Part shown: positions 18,297 through 27,715 of the stretch, one piece after another
Layout of the letters: every line of letters starts with the position of its first letter
Position numbering within the stretch: the first letter of the stretch is position 1
NCBI RefSeq assembly: GCF_016107575.1
Contig: NZ_JABAST010000001.1
Location: 62,001-126,000 of the forward strand
Source: Psychrobacter faecalis
GTDB lineage: Bacteria > Pseudomonadota > Gammaproteobacteria > Pseudomonadales > Moraxellaceae
DNA length: 64,000 nucleotides
Direction: 5' to 3'
Notes under the pieces: model-generated
What the model was told of the DNA's origin: nothing
The model's database searches: none
The model's input: only the letters and a program-made list of their open reading frames with translations
Made by a program: the position numbers and the translations under genes

Positions 18297-19478
18297 ATGT
18301 CTGCTACTTACCTGATGCCCACTTATCTTCGTCAACCTATCAGTTTTACCCGCGGCTCAGGAAGCTGGCTTTATACTCAAGATGAGACGCCTTATCTAGA
18401 TGCCTTGACCGGTATCGCAGTATGCGGTTTAGGGCATTGTCACCCACAAGTAACCGACGCTATTCAACAGCAGGCAGCAACGCTGGTTCATACCAGCAAT
18501 TTATTTGGTATTGACTGGCAAGAGCGTGCTGGTGAAGCTTTGTGTCATGCGGCGCAAATGGACAGCGTATTTTTTGCTAATAGTGGTGCTGAAGCCAATG
18601 AAGCGGCATTAAAATTGGCACGACTCTATGCGCACCAGCAAGGTTTTAAACGCCCAAAAGTCATCGTGATGGAACAGTCTTTTCATGGTCGTACCTTGCT
18701 ATCGTTATCAGCAACTGCCAACCCTAAAGCCCGTGAAGGTTTTTATACCTTGGATGAAGACTTTATCCGCGTACCCTTTGGTGATATCGCCGCGATTGAA
18801 CAAGCGGCTCAAGACAATAATGATATCTGTGCGGTATTTGTCGAGCCTATCCAAGGCGAAGGTGGTTTGAATACCGCAGCCAATGGCTTTACGTATCTTG
18901 AGCAACTACAAGCTATATGCGATAGTCATGATTGGTTATTTATGCTTGATGAAGTACAAACCGGTAACGGTCGTACGGGCAAATACTTTGCGTATCAGCA
19001 TAGCAACGCGCGCCCTGATGTCTTGACGACCGCCAAAGGTTTAGGCAATGGTTTTCCGGTCGGTGCTTGCATGGTACGCGGGCGTGCCAATGGCTTGTTT
19101 GGCGCTGGTAGTCACGGCTCAACTTATGGTGGCACACCCCTAGCCAGTCGTGTGGTACATAGCGTTTATGAAGTGCTTGCTGACGGCGGTATCATGGACA
19201 ATGCCGTCACTGAAGGACAGTTTATCCGTGATGGTGTGGTTAATGCACTTGGACAATATGGCGTCAGCGCCCGCGGTGCAGGAATGATGATTGGTATCGC
19301 CCTTCCTCAGCAGATAGACTGTAGCAAATTAGTTGACCGTGCCCGTGATGAGCAAAAATTAATCATTAATGTCACAGGCGGTCATGTGATTCGTCTATTG
19401 CCACCGCTTAATATGAGCCGTGATGAAAGCTCACAAGTGGTTGAGCGTTTGGTTGACTTATTAAAACCTTCGTTTTAA
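18297..19478 (+). CDS. argD: Acetylornithine/N-succinyldiaminopimelate-type aminotransferase
   Basis: Class III PLP transaminase of 393 residues. Seen: ALTGIAVCGLGHCHP, FFANSGAEANEAALKLAR (PLP phosphate binding), EQSFHGRT, VEPIQGEGG, LDEVQTGNGRTGK with the PLP-ring Asp, and the Schiff-base Lys in TTAKGLGNGFPVGA. Length and order fit ArgD, which transfers an amino group to N-acetylglutamate semialdehyde in arginine synthesis. Other class III substrates cannot be excluded by sequence alone. Start 18297 is 9 nt after AAGGA; the in-frame ATG at 18279 has no site. Ends before a strong bidirectional terminator. Confidence 0.88.
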   Translation: MSATYLMPTYLRQPISFTRGSGSWLYTQDETPYLDALTGIAVCGLGHCHPQVTDAIQQQAATLVHTSNLFGIDWQERAGEALCHAAQMDSVFFANSGAEANEAALKLARLYAHQQGFKRPKVIVMEQSFHGRTLLSLSATANPKAREGFYTLDEDFIRVPFGDIAAIEQAAQDNNDICAVFVEPIQGEGGLNTAANGFTYLEQLQAICDSHDWLFMLDEVQTGNGRTGKYFAYQHSNARPDVLTTAKGLGNGFPVGACMVRGRANGLFGAGSHGSTYGGTPLASRVVHSVYEVLADGGIMDNAVTEGQFIRDGVVNALGQYGVSARGAGMMIGIALPQQIDCSKLVDRARDEQKLIINVTGGHVIRLLPPLNMSRDESSQVVERLVDLLKPSF

Positions 19479-19508
19479 ACGGTTGATTTAATCAAAGTTT
19501 AAAGCTAA

Positions 19509-19543
19509 AAAAAGCCTATAGATACATTATCTATAGGCTTTTT
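19509..19543. terminator. Bidirectional terminator argD / LysR gene
   Basis: Perfect 16-bp stem AAAAAGCCTATAGATA around a CAT loop, with a T run on each strand, between convergent genes. Confidence 0.9.
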
Positions 19544-19595
19544 ACTTTTTAACACTATAAAAGCATTTTAAATCAGATATTACTAAATACTTAAC

Positions 19596-20495
19596 CTAAT
19601 TAGCATGGAAGTACTTTTTTAGTACTTCTAAGCAGCGGGTGATTTTTGCTGGTTGCTGATCACGGTTTAAGGTGACAGCATATAGCACGAAACTTGGCAG
19701 CTGATAACCAGTCAACACTTCGACCAAATTGCCATTTTCAAGCTCTCTTTTGACGTCCATCTCCATGATACGAATGATGCCGTGACCTTCCTTTGCTAAA
19801 GTCATCGCCATAAAGACGTTGTTGGTATGGATACGCGAATTCATTTTGATGCGTGTTTTCTTGCCTGTTTCGGTCTGAGTAAGCTCGACATGACTTGCGT
19901 CTTTCATAATATCGATGCAAATCAGCTCATGGTCTGCCAAATCTTTTGGCGTTTCAATCTTTTTATGCTGACGTAAATACTGCGGTGAGGCGACCAACAG
20001 TTGACGCACATCAGATAATGGGTAATTGCTCAAGGTTGAGTCGTTGATATTAGGGCTCATACGTACCGCAATATCGATACGCTCATCAATCATATCGATA
20101 TAATGATTGTCGGCAAAATAAGTAATGCTAAGGTCATCATGCGCCGACATCCAAGTCGATAGAGCAGGCAAAATATGATGAACGCCAAGCTCAGGCGTGG
20201 TTGCAATGCGTAAGCTACCCGCAAGCTCATCACGTAATTGATTGACTTTAATACGCCCTTGTTCAGCGGCACTGACCACATCTTTTGCCGCTTCATAAAA
20301 GCTGGCACCCGCTTCTGTTAAGCTGAGCTTACGAGTTGAGCGATGCAAGAGTACTACACCAAGCTCGTTTTCTAAAGCGCGTATCTGTTGGCTGACCGCA
20401 CTGGTCGTAATACCCAATTCGCGAGCTGAACCACTAAAAGAGCCGTGTCCGACCACACTAGCAAACACAGCCATACCACGTAAATTATCTAACAT
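19596..20495 (-). CDS. LysR-family transcriptional regulator
   Basis: 299 residues. N-terminal winged helix (residues 1-60) with FASVVGHGSFSGSARELGITTSAVSQQIRALENELGVVLLHRSTRKLSLTEAG, followed by a LysR substrate-binding domain (GSLRIATTPELGVHHILPAL, then the RQLLVASPQYL stretch). It belongs to the subgroup in which the effector domain recognises small metabolites. Its target is unknown: the neighbour argD is convergent and there is no divergent partner within this window, as dnaX lies downstream on the same strand. Confidence 0.93.
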   Translation of the reverse strand: MLDNLRGMAVFASVVGHGSFSGSARELGITTSAVSQQIRALENELGVVLLHRSTRKLSLTEAGASFYEAAKDVVSAAEQGRIKVNQLRDELAGSLRIATTPELGVHHILPALSTWMSAHDDLSITYFADNHYIDMIDERIDIAVRMSPNINDSTLSNYPLSDVRQLLVASPQYLRQHKKIETPKDLADHELICIDIMKDASHVELTQTETGKKTRIKMNSRIHTNNVFMAMTLAKEGHGIIRIMEMDVKRELENGNLVEVLTGYQLPSFVLYAVTLNRDQQPAKITRCLEVLKKYFHAN

Positions 20496-20623
20496 ATTTC
20501 CACCTAAGCTGCTTTTTAGTTTTTAATATAACTTAACCATTATAGCGGATTATAATAAATCTTACAGTTTTTTACTATAAGTCTGTTAGTCATCTAAAGC
20601 TATTTAGTCATTAATAAAACGAA

Positions 20624-20661
20624 AAATATCAAGGCGATAAATTGATGTCGCCTTGATATTT
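20624..20661 (-). terminator. Terminator of dnaX
   Basis: 14-bp perfect stem AAATATCAAGGCGA / TCGCCTTGATATTT; on the minus strand it is followed by TT and lies 87 bp beyond the dnaX stop. Confidence 0.75.
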
Positions 20662-20747
20662 GGAGAATTATAATAAAATATATAAAGGTTTACTGATTAA
20701 AGATTGCCAATCATAAAATTGAACATTGTTTAATATAACTGAACGCT

Positions 20748-22907
20748 TTAATATAACTGAACCTTACCCATTTTTCCTTCGCCGCGCTCCGTCAGATATT
20801 GCATGACGGGTGTATTAAGTAATCTAGACTCTGCCACTGTACGCGCTTCAATAAGGCGTTTTTGTTGACGACGTTCAGGCGTCTTATCATCGGCTTGCAT
20901 AATACTGCCATCTATCTGCAAGCTAATGTCTGCTTGCGTAAACTGTTCTTGTAATTTTGCCGCCAGCTGCTGAAAAGTAGCTTGCAGATGCTTACTATCC
21001 ACCGCCGTGACAAAGACCGCTTTAGCGTTACAGTGCCCGGTCATCATTCCTTGACGTGCCAGTGCCAATTCATCGGACGCCAAACTACCAGCTTCACGGG
21101 CGCATTGTAGCCAATAGTCCCATTTTTCTGGCGTCCACTCGCCCGTTAATTCTTGCGGCGCACAGCGTAATAAAGTACGCGGATCATCCACTTGCGCAGT
21201 TAATTGAGAATCATTTGCGCTAGGCTCAACAACAGGCTCAGGCTCAACAACAGGCTCAGGCTCAACAACAGGCTCAGGCTCAACAACAGGCTCAGGCTCA
21301 ACAACAGGCTCAGGCTCAACAACAGGCTCAGGCTCAACAACAGGCTCAGGCTCAATAACAGGTTCAGGCTTAATATTGCTGCTTAATAAATCCAATCCTT
21401 CATCATTACCGTAGCTATTATATTGGTCAAATTCAGCATCATCATAACTAGTGTTGTATGGCTCGACCTCATTTTGACTTGAGGTCTGATAATCAGCATC
21501 GTAGTCTGGTAGTGGCGGTATTGAGTCCGCTGCTGGTTCTAACTGTGGTGCTGGCGGCAATTCTGATAGCGCTTCTACTACTGTTGAGGTTTGCTCTAAT
21601 GAAGGCGCTATATTTTCATCTGTACTTAAAAGTGCAGTGGTGTTTGCTGCATCAGCAGTATTGGCACTTATTGATACTGTATTGAGTTCAGCCTTAGCAT
21701 TATCGGCAGTGTTAGTTTCTATCGAGCCTGTAGAAACAGATGATACAGAGCTAGATGCTCTAGGGACAGAAGATATAGTAGTATCCGGTACGTTTGCTAA
21801 AATCTCATCGACGGGTAAAGGTCGAAACGCCAATAGACGTAAAATACACATCTCAAGCGCCTGCATCGGCGTGCTAGCCAGCTTTACGCCTTCACGCGCC
21901 TGCACGACGATTTCGTAATATAGCTGTAAAACGTCAGGACTCATGTGCTGCGCAAGCTGATTAATCTGCTGCGCTTGTGCTTCGTTTACGTTAAGCGCAA
22001 CCTCAGGCAGCAGTTGTGTCAATGCCAATTGATGCAACAACTCAGCCAAGCCGTCAAACATGCTAGTGGCATCGACCATTTGCGCGCGCATTTGCTCGAT
22101 ATGTGTGGCGACTGCTGATTTATCATGATTATAAATATCTGTAATTAAACGCACCAAGTCAGCGGCATCAATTAAGCCAAGCATGGCATTAACTGTTACA
22201 TCATCGAGCGCGCCTTGTCCAAATGCAATCGCTTGATCGGTCAGCGATAACGCATCACGCACCGAGCCTTTAGCAGCACTGGCCAATTGCCAAAGCGCAG
22301 GCTGAGTATAATCCACCCGCTCTTGATTTAAGATATTGGCTAGATGCTCACTAAGCAGACTTTGCGATAAAGGACGCAGCACAAACTGCAAACAGCGCGA
22401 GATAATCGTGATGGGCAGCTTTTGTGGGTCGGTGGTGGCTAGTAAGAATTTTACATGCTCAGGTGGTTCTTCCAAGGTTTTGAGCAGCGCATTAAAGCTG
22501 TGTGTCGACAGCATATGCACCTCATCAATCAGGTACACCTTGTAGCGACCTTGGCTTGGCGCATACGGCACATTATCAAGTAGCTCGCGGGTGTCTTCAA
22601 CTTTGGTACGCGAGGCCGCATCAATCTCGATTAAATCAATAAACCGTCCTTGATCAATCGCCACGCAGTTATCACAGACACCACATGGCGTGCTAGTGAT
22701 ACCCGTCTCACAGTTTAAACATTTAGACAAAATACGCGCAATAGTGGTCTTACCGACACCGCGCGTACCCGTAAATAAGTAAGCATGATGCAGACGATTA
22801 TAATCAATCGCATTAATCAGTGCTTGGGAGACGTGCGATTGCCCAATCAACTCGTGAAAGTTTTTTGGACGATATTTGCGCGCTAAAACTTGATATTGCT
22901 GCGTCAT
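20748..22907 (-). CDS. dnaX: DNA polymerase III subunit tau (gamma/tau)
   Basis: Clamp-loader ATPase, 719 residues from the chosen ATG. MTQQYQVLARKYRPKNFHELIGQ is the family N terminus. Walker A GTRGVGKT lies at 47-54, zinc cysteines at 66, 75, 78 and 81, then Walker B LIDEVHML and sensor ISRCLQF. The C-terminal third is a tau-specific region containing eight PEPVVE repeats (residues about 514-561), then a conserved polymerase-binding end. A longer frame begins with TTG at 22919, but family homology starts at 22907. I found no A-AAA-AAG slip site on the coding strand after the ATPase region, so a frameshift-made gamma as in E. coli is not evident. Confidence 0.95.
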   Translation of the reverse strand: MTQQYQVLARKYRPKNFHELIGQSHVSQALINAIDYNRLHHAYLFTGTRGVGKTTIARILSKCLNCETGITSTPCGVCDNCVAIDQGRFIDLIEIDAASRTKVEDTRELLDNVPYAPSQGRYKVYLIDEVHMLSTHSFNALLKTLEEPPEHVKFLLATTDPQKLPITIISRCLQFVLRPLSQSLLSEHLANILNQERVDYTQPALWQLASAAKGSVRDALSLTDQAIAFGQGALDDVTVNAMLGLIDAADLVRLITDIYNHDKSAVATHIEQMRAQMVDATSMFDGLAELLHQLALTQLLPEVALNVNEAQAQQINQLAQHMSPDVLQLYYEIVVQAREGVKLASTPMQALEMCILRLLAFRPLPVDEILANVPDTTISSVPRASSSVSSVSTGSIETNTADNAKAELNTVSISANTADAANTTALLSTDENIAPSLEQTSTVVEALSELPPAPQLEPAADSIPPLPDYDADYQTSSQNEVEPYNTSYDDAEFDQYNSYGNDEGLDLLSSNIKPEPVIEPEPVVEPEPVVEPEPVVEPEPVVEPEPVVEPEPVVEPEPVVEPSANDSQLTAQVDDPRTLLRCAPQELTGEWTPEKWDYWLQCAREAGSLASDELALARQGMMTGHCNAKAVFVTAVDSKHLQATFQQLAAKLQEQFTQADISLQIDGSIMQADDKTPERRQQKRLIEARTVAESRLLNTPVMQYLTERGEGKMGKVQLY
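21223..21366 (-). repeat. 18-bp tandem repeat inside dnaX (8 units)
   Basis: Eight 18-bp units (plus-strand unit GGCTCAACAACAGGCTCA), seven identical and the last (21349-21366) with changes. Each encodes PEPVVE in frame. Copy-number change would alter linker length without breaking the frame. Confidence 0.95.
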
Positions 22908-23023
22908 AATAAATGCCAATGTGAGTAATGATATAAATAAAGCTTCAAATCAGCGATTTAGCTTAAAACTTACCACTAAAGTAGGTATTGAAACCAAACG
23001 TCGAAACTGGGTTCTAGCACAAG

Positions 23024-24379
23024 TTAGGATTGCGCCCGTAACTCAGCCAATTGCTCATACAAACGCTGGGTATTGGCATCGATAAGCGAGCCTTGCTGAT
23101 GAAAGGCGTCAAGATGCACCTCGGTATTTACGCTGTCTTCGCAAGGTCTGACATCGACACCGATTAAAAACAGATCTTGCATGACCGGCTGCTGCATTTG
23201 CGCGTTGAGCTCAAATAATAAGTCTTGATGACCGGCACGCACTTTGTCCGCACTTAACGACCTGTTGTCATCTTGCGCATAAAAAACCAGCAGATAATGA
23301 CGCCCAAAGACATTATAAGAGTGTTCATGACGCACGTAGCCATTCCAGCGTGAATCTTGGTCAATCGTTCTATGCGCCAAGATTTTTTCTACCAAACAAG
23401 CATAGGTATACATGGACTCATCGACCAAAATATCAACCTGCTTTTTTGGCAGCGGCGTACCCACGTCATAACACGCTCTGACCAAGCTATTAAACAGCTT
23501 GTACCACATGCGCGTGTTCTTTTGAATCTCTGCCATCAGTGCTTGAGCAAACTCCGCCTGCTCAGGCTCTGCTGCTTTTAGCAGTCGTGGTTCAATCTCT
23601 GCTATCAAATTATGGCTGACCAGTTGTTTTTGAACCTCAATCGCCCTTTGGTGAAAATCTGGCGACTGTAAAAACTGAGCAAGTAAGGTTGATTCGTCTT
23701 GAAACGCGTCAAATCCCGCAAGCTTACGGCGATGAAAATCTAAAAATGCCGTTAAATCACTGGGCGTCACCAATTGCTTGAGTATCTCAGTGAAGTTTTG
23801 ATAGCTAAAGTCTTGCAAGACACTTTCTTCATCGTCCAAATCTAACACACAGTCTTCTGCAAAAAACTGACTGCCATATTCATAGCCAACCGTATATGAG
23901 GCAGTTTCTACAGGTTTGCTCTGTTGGCTATTACGATAACTATTCTGATAGCGGTTTCGATAAAGGTTTTGAGCATTGTTTTTTGTAGTGTTTTTTTCAG
24001 CAATCTCTTGATGCTGCACCGAAAGGGCAGTCAAGCCAATAAAATAAATCGCTTTGTCTGCCGTTTGGTCAGATGTCAACTTAGTTTTAGACTGGTTTTT
24101 AGAATCATTTTGATAGGCAAGCGCCTGTTCATTCTTCAGATACAATTGAGCGTGTTGCTTAATCAACTGATTGACAACCTCTTTTCTCCAAACACGCACC
24201 TGAGTGCTATCGATATCCTGTCTATCAGCCTGTATCGTCACATCATTGACGATAAGGTAGACCACAGCATTAGAAAACTCAAAGACAAAATCATAACCCT
24301 GAAGATATTCAGGGTTATGATTTTGTCTGGAGTTAAATCGTACAAAGATAAAAAGTTTTGCTGAATCATCTGCTGCCAA
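23024..24379 (-). CDS. Hypothetical protein, reading frame probably shifted near the N terminus
   Basis: Open frame of 451 residues; no family recognised. It has a polar Asn/Gln/Lys-rich segment (about residues 95-150) between a short N-terminal region and a larger C-terminal region that looks folded and soluble. The only start in this frame is TTG at 24379 without a ribosome-binding site. A better start, ATG at 24408 with AGGGA about 6 nt upstream, opens a different frame (MDTQQVPASIWQQM...). The two frames meet at a perfect palindrome (24284-24327), suggesting that an insertion there moved the frame. The intact ancestral protein would then begin at 24408. A sequencing error is less likely because the palindrome is perfect. 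Lies between lysS and dnaX on the same strand. Confidence 0.55.
   Translation of the reverse strand: MAADDSAKLFIFVRFNSRQNHNPEYLQGYDFVFEFSNAVVYLIVNDVTIQADRQDIDSTQVRVWRKEVVNQLIKQHAQLYLKNEQALAYQNDSKNQSKTKLTSDQTADKAIYFIGLTALSVQHQEIAEKNTTKNNAQNLYRNRYQNSYRNSQQSKPVETASYTVGYEYGSQFFAEDCVLDLDDEESVLQDFSYQNFTEILKQLVTPSDLTAFLDFHRRKLAGFDAFQDESTLLAQFLQSPDFHQRAIEVQKQLVSHNLIAEIEPRLLKAAEPEQAEFAQALMAEIQKNTRMWYKLFNSLVRACYDVGTPLPKKQVDILVDESMYTYACLVEKILAHRTIDQDSRWNGYVRHEHSYNVFGRHYLLVFYAQDDNRSLSADKVRAGHQDLLFELNAQMQQPVMQDLFLIGVDVRPCEDSVNTEVHLDAFHQQGSLIDANTQRLYEQLAELRAQS
24284..24327. repeat. Perfect 44-bp palindrome inside the unknown gene
   Basis: Arms of 20 bp (GACAAAATCATAACCCTGAA and its exact complement) around a 4-base loop GATA. 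Located at the point where two alternative reading frames of the gene meet. No T run follows, so it does not look like a terminator. Confidence 0.95.
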
Positions 24380-24522
24380 ATCGACGCTGGTACTTGCTGA
24401 GTGTCCATAACATCCCTATCCATAAGGTCTCATAAAACACTTGAGACCATTCCGTTAAAAGTACAAAAAGCCTTCTTATGTTCAGTTTAGTCCCAGCATC
24501 GATTTATGGCAAGTAGAGCAAT

Positions 24523-26061
24523 CTAGCTTTCGAACTTGCGGCGCATATGCGGGAATAAAATCACATCGCGAATACTGGCCGAGTCGGTAAATAGCATCAC
24601 CAAGCGATCGATACCGATGCCCTCGCCTGCTGTTGGCGGTAAACCATAAGATAAGGCTTCAATATATTCTTCATCAAAATGCATGGCTTCATCATCGCCT
24701 GCATCTTTTTCAGCGACTTGATCATGGAAGCGCTCCGCTTGATCGGCAGGGTCATTGAGCTCACTAAAGCCATTGGCCAACTCACGACCACCGATAAATA
24801 ACTCAAAGCGATCGGTGATTTCAGGATTGTCATCGTTACGGCGTGCCAGCGGTGAGGTTTCAGCTGGGTATTCTGTGATAAAAGTCGGCTGACGTAACTG
24901 ATGCTCAGCAGTTTCTTCAAAGATAATGGTCTGCAATTTACCCACGCCAAAGACGTCTTTGACTTGTTGTTTAAGCGTCGTTGAAGCATATTCTGCAAGA
25001 TAATCACGGTCGTTGATACGCGATATATCGAAGTTTTCGGCATATTTAGCGATGGCATCAGACATCGACAAGCGGATAAATGGGGCTTTTAGGCTAATCG
25101 CCTCGCCTTGATAAGTCAGCTCCGTGGTGCCCAAAATATCCATTGCCAGCTCATTGAACAAGCGCTCGGTCAAATCCATCAAGTCATGATAATCGGCATA
25201 CGCCTGATAAAACTCAATCATGGTAAATTCAGGATTATGACGGGTTGAGACGCCTTCATTACGAAAACTGCGGTTAATCTCAAATACCTTTTCAAAGCCA
25301 CCAACCACTAAGCGTTTTAGATACAGCTCAGGGGCGATACGCAAGTATAGCGGCATGTCTAAAGCGTTATGATGGGTCACAAACGGACGCGCAACCGCGC
25401 CGCCTGGAATAGGATGCATCATTGGCGTTTCAACTTCCATAAAACGCTCATTTAGCATAAATTTGCGAATACCGCTGATAACCTGACTGCGAATCACAAA
25501 AGTATCGCGCGTGGTCTCATTGGTCATCAAATCAAGATGACGATTGCGATAGCGTGCTTCGACATCGGCCAAGCCATGGAACTTATTTGGCATCGGACGT
25601 AGCGCTTTGGTCAATAGAGTCAACGCTTCGATATGGACATATAAGTCGCCTTTGCCAGAACGACCGATATAACCAGATACCCCAACGATATCACCCAAAT
25701 CTAGCGATTTGATCGTCGCTAGTGTCTCTGGGTCTAGCTGTTTGCGTGCTACATATAACTGAATACGACCGGTCATATCTTGAATCACGATAAACGCGCC
25801 GCGATTGAGCATCACGCGACCGGCTACATTTACCTGAGTTTTTTCACCATTGGCAATTTTATCTTCAATTTCTTGCTTTGAGATACCGTCAAAAGCGGTT
25901 TGTAAATCCTGAGCATAGTCCATGCGCTTAAAGGTATTCGGATAAGGCTGCTTACCTGATGCTTTGATGTCATCCAGCTTGGTTTGCAGTTGAGCAATCA
26001 GCTCGTTCGCGTCTTCTGGGGTTTGCTCTTGATTCGGATTTTGATTGTTGTGCTTTGACAT
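24523..26061 (-). CDS. lysS: Lysyl-tRNA synthetase, class II
   Basis: 512 residues. Order: OB-fold anticodon-binding domain ([27 protein letters not shown], near 75-105), then the class II core with motif 1 ([29 protein letters not shown]), motif 2 ([32 protein letters not shown]) and motif 3 ([32 protein letters not shown]). Attaches lysine to tRNA-Lys. Starts at ATG 26061. prfA lies upstream on the same strand, separated by a 169-bp repeat element, whereas in E. coli prfB precedes lysS. Confidence 0.97.
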   Translation of the reverse strand: MSKHNNQNPNQEQTPEDANELIAQLQTKLDDIKASGKQPYPNTFKRMDYAQDLQTAFDGISKQEIEDKIANGEKTQVNVAGRVMLNRGAFIVIQDMTGRIQLYVARKQLDPETLATIKSLDLGDIVGVSGYIGRSGKGDLYVHIEALTLLTKALRPMPNKFHGLADVEARYRNRHLDLMTNETTRDTFVIRSQVISGIRKFMLNERFMEVETPMMHPIPGGAVARPFVTHHNALDMPLYLRIAPELYLKRLVVGGFEKVFEINRSFRNEGVSTRHNPEFTMIEFYQAYADYHDLMDLTERLFNELAMDILGTTELTYQGEAISLKAPFIRLSMSDAIAKYAENFDISRINDRDYLAEYASTTLKQQVKDVFGVGKLQTIIFEETAEHQLRQPTFITEYPAETSPLARRNDDNPEITDRFELFIGGRELANGFSELNDPADQAERFHDQVAEKDAGDDEAMHFDEEYIEALSYGLPPTAGEGIGIDRLVMLFTDSASIRDVILFPHMRRKFES

Positions 26062-26185
26062 AATACTCTCAAATTATTAGATAATTAAAGGAATAAACGA
26101 AGTAGAATTAAAATAAAACGTTCAAATAAAACTTATTTTTAATATAAAAAAATAGCAAAATCGTTCTGATTGTTGGCGTCCAGCT

Positions 26186-26358
26186 TAGGGCGTGTCCTCA
26201 TTTTAAAAATGGTGATAAAAATGAAATAAATTGCCGTCAAACGAGGAAAATAGCGCAAATAATATCGAGATATTAATCAGCTATTTAACGATGTTTGACA
26301 AAATTTAGCCATTTTTAGCCCATTTAGATACAAGCGCTTGAATTGAGGACACGCCCTA
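26186..26358. mobile_element. 169-bp structured MITE-like repeat, copy 1
   Basis: The element spans 26188-26356 and is flanked by TA on both sides. Ends are inverted: GGGCGTGTCCTCA at the left and its exact complement at the right. Inner complementary segments (AAAAATGG/CCATTTTT, GTCAAAC/GTTTGAC, AAATAGC/GCTATTT, AATATC/GATATT) allow the whole unit to fold into one long imperfect hairpin. A second copy of identical length lies at 58364-58532. It encodes nothing. Sits between prfA and lysS. TA flanks fit a TA-duplicating transposase (IS630/Tc1-like or some IS5 groups), an inference only. Confidence 0.85.
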
Positions 26359-26381
26359 GCTAACTTAGACAGTTTGTGCTT

Positions 26382-27473
26382 TTAATCACCGCCGCCGATA
26401 CTGGCCATCAAGTCTGCTTGGTGTTCACGCAGCAGCGCATCAAGGATTTCATCTAAGTCGCCTTCCATAATCGAATCAAGTTTGTATAACGTCAAATTGA
26501 TTCGATGGTCGGTCATACGGCCTTGCGGGAAATTATAGGTACGGATACGCTCTGAGCGATCACCACTACCGACCAAGTCGCGACGTATTGAGTCCGCCAC
26601 ATCGACTTGTGCTTGTACTTTTGCTTGCTGAATTTTGGACACCAGCATTTTCATCGCATGGGCACGGTTTTTATGCTGACTGCGTTCTTGTTGACACTCT
26701 ACCACGGTACCCGTTGGAATGTGGGTCAAACGTACCGCCGAGTCGGTGGTGTTAACGTGCTGACCACCGGCGCCGCTTGAGCGAAAGGTATCCATTTTAA
26801 TATCGGCAGGATTGATATCGACGCTATCATCAATCTCAACCTCTGGCATAACGGCAACCGTACAGGCTGAGGTATGGACACGACCTTGGCTCTCGGTTTC
26901 AGGTACACGCTGGACGCGGTGCGCGCCCGACTCAAACTTTAAACGACCATAAACGCTATTGCCCGACACACGAGTAATGATTTCTTTATAACCGCCATGC
27001 TCACCCTCATTGGCTGATAAAATCTCTACCGTCCAGCCTTGATTTTGCGCATATTTTTGATACATACGGAACAAATCACCTGAGAAAATCGCCGCCTCAT
27101 CACCGCCTGTCCCCGCTCGAATTTCCAAGAAAGCAGGCACTTTATCATTGGGGTCTTTTGGCAACATCATGACGTTAAGTGCTTCTTCCATCTCAGCAAT
27201 GGTCTTACGCGCACTGTCAATCTCATCCTGCATCATCTCTTTCATTTCAGGGTCTGATGATTCCGCAAGCATCGCCTCTGCATCCGCTTGATCCGTCTCT
27301 GCCCGCACATAGTTCTGCCATAACGTCGTGATCTCCATCAAGTCACTATGCTCAACGGACAATTCACGGAATTTATTATTATCGCTGATGACACTTGGGT
27401 CGGATAATAAAGCGGTGACCTCTTCATAACGGTCTACCATCTGGTCTAAACGCAGGCGTAAGGATTCTTTCAT
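26382..27473 (-). CDS. prfA: Peptide chain release factor 1
   Basis: 363 residues, normal length. Contains the peptidyl-tRNA hydrolysis motif GGQ at 236-238 ([20 protein letters not shown]), the codon-reading PxT tripeptide PET at 191-193 in [20 protein letters not shown], and the [21 protein letters not shown] block. Recognises UAG and UAA stop codons. Ends just before the first 169-bp repeat, which may end or shape its transcript. Confidence 0.97.
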   Translation of the reverse strand: MKESLRLRLDQMVDRYEEVTALLSDPSVISDNNKFRELSVEHSDLMEITTLWQNYVRAETDQADAEAMLAESSDPEMKEMMQDEIDSARKTIAEMEEALNVMMLPKDPNDKVPAFLEIRAGTGGDEAAIFSGDLFRMYQKYAQNQGWTVEILSANEGEHGGYKEIITRVSGNSVYGRLKFESGAHRVQRVPETESQGRVHTSACTVAVMPEVEIDDSVDINPADIKMDTFRSSGAGGQHVNTTDSAVRLTHIPTGTVVECQQERSQHKNRAHAMKMLVSKIQQAKVQAQVDVADSIRRDLVGSGDRSERIRTYNFPQGRMTDHRINLTLYKLDSIMEGDLDEILDALLREHQADLMASIGGGD

Positions 27474-27655
27474 AAAAGGACTTTTTTAAAATGAGTAAAA
27501 TAAGAGAGTAATTATAGCAAATTTTTGCGCTTAATTTAAAACCTCTCAGCAATCTTGCCATTATATTCACAAACTGTCCGATTTATGCCTAATTACACTC
27601 AAATCTGAGCTGACTTTTTCTCTTATTCTATAGTTAAAGCAAAATACGGCACAAA

Positions 27656-27687
27656 AAAAATAGCTAAGAATACTCCTAGCTATTTTT
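27656..27687 (-). terminator. Terminator of the FabH-like gene
   Basis: Stem AAAAATAGCTA / TAGCTATTTTT; on the minus strand it continues into a T run, 28 bp after the stop codon. Confidence 0.85.
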
Positions 27688-27715
27688 ATGGTTAAAACAG
27701 AGCTTCTATTAACTA

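Noticed and set aside
21204-21386. Repetitive frame or CRISPR-like array in dnaX
   Set aside because: The 18-bp units are contiguous without spacers and code in frame for PEPVVE in DnaX.
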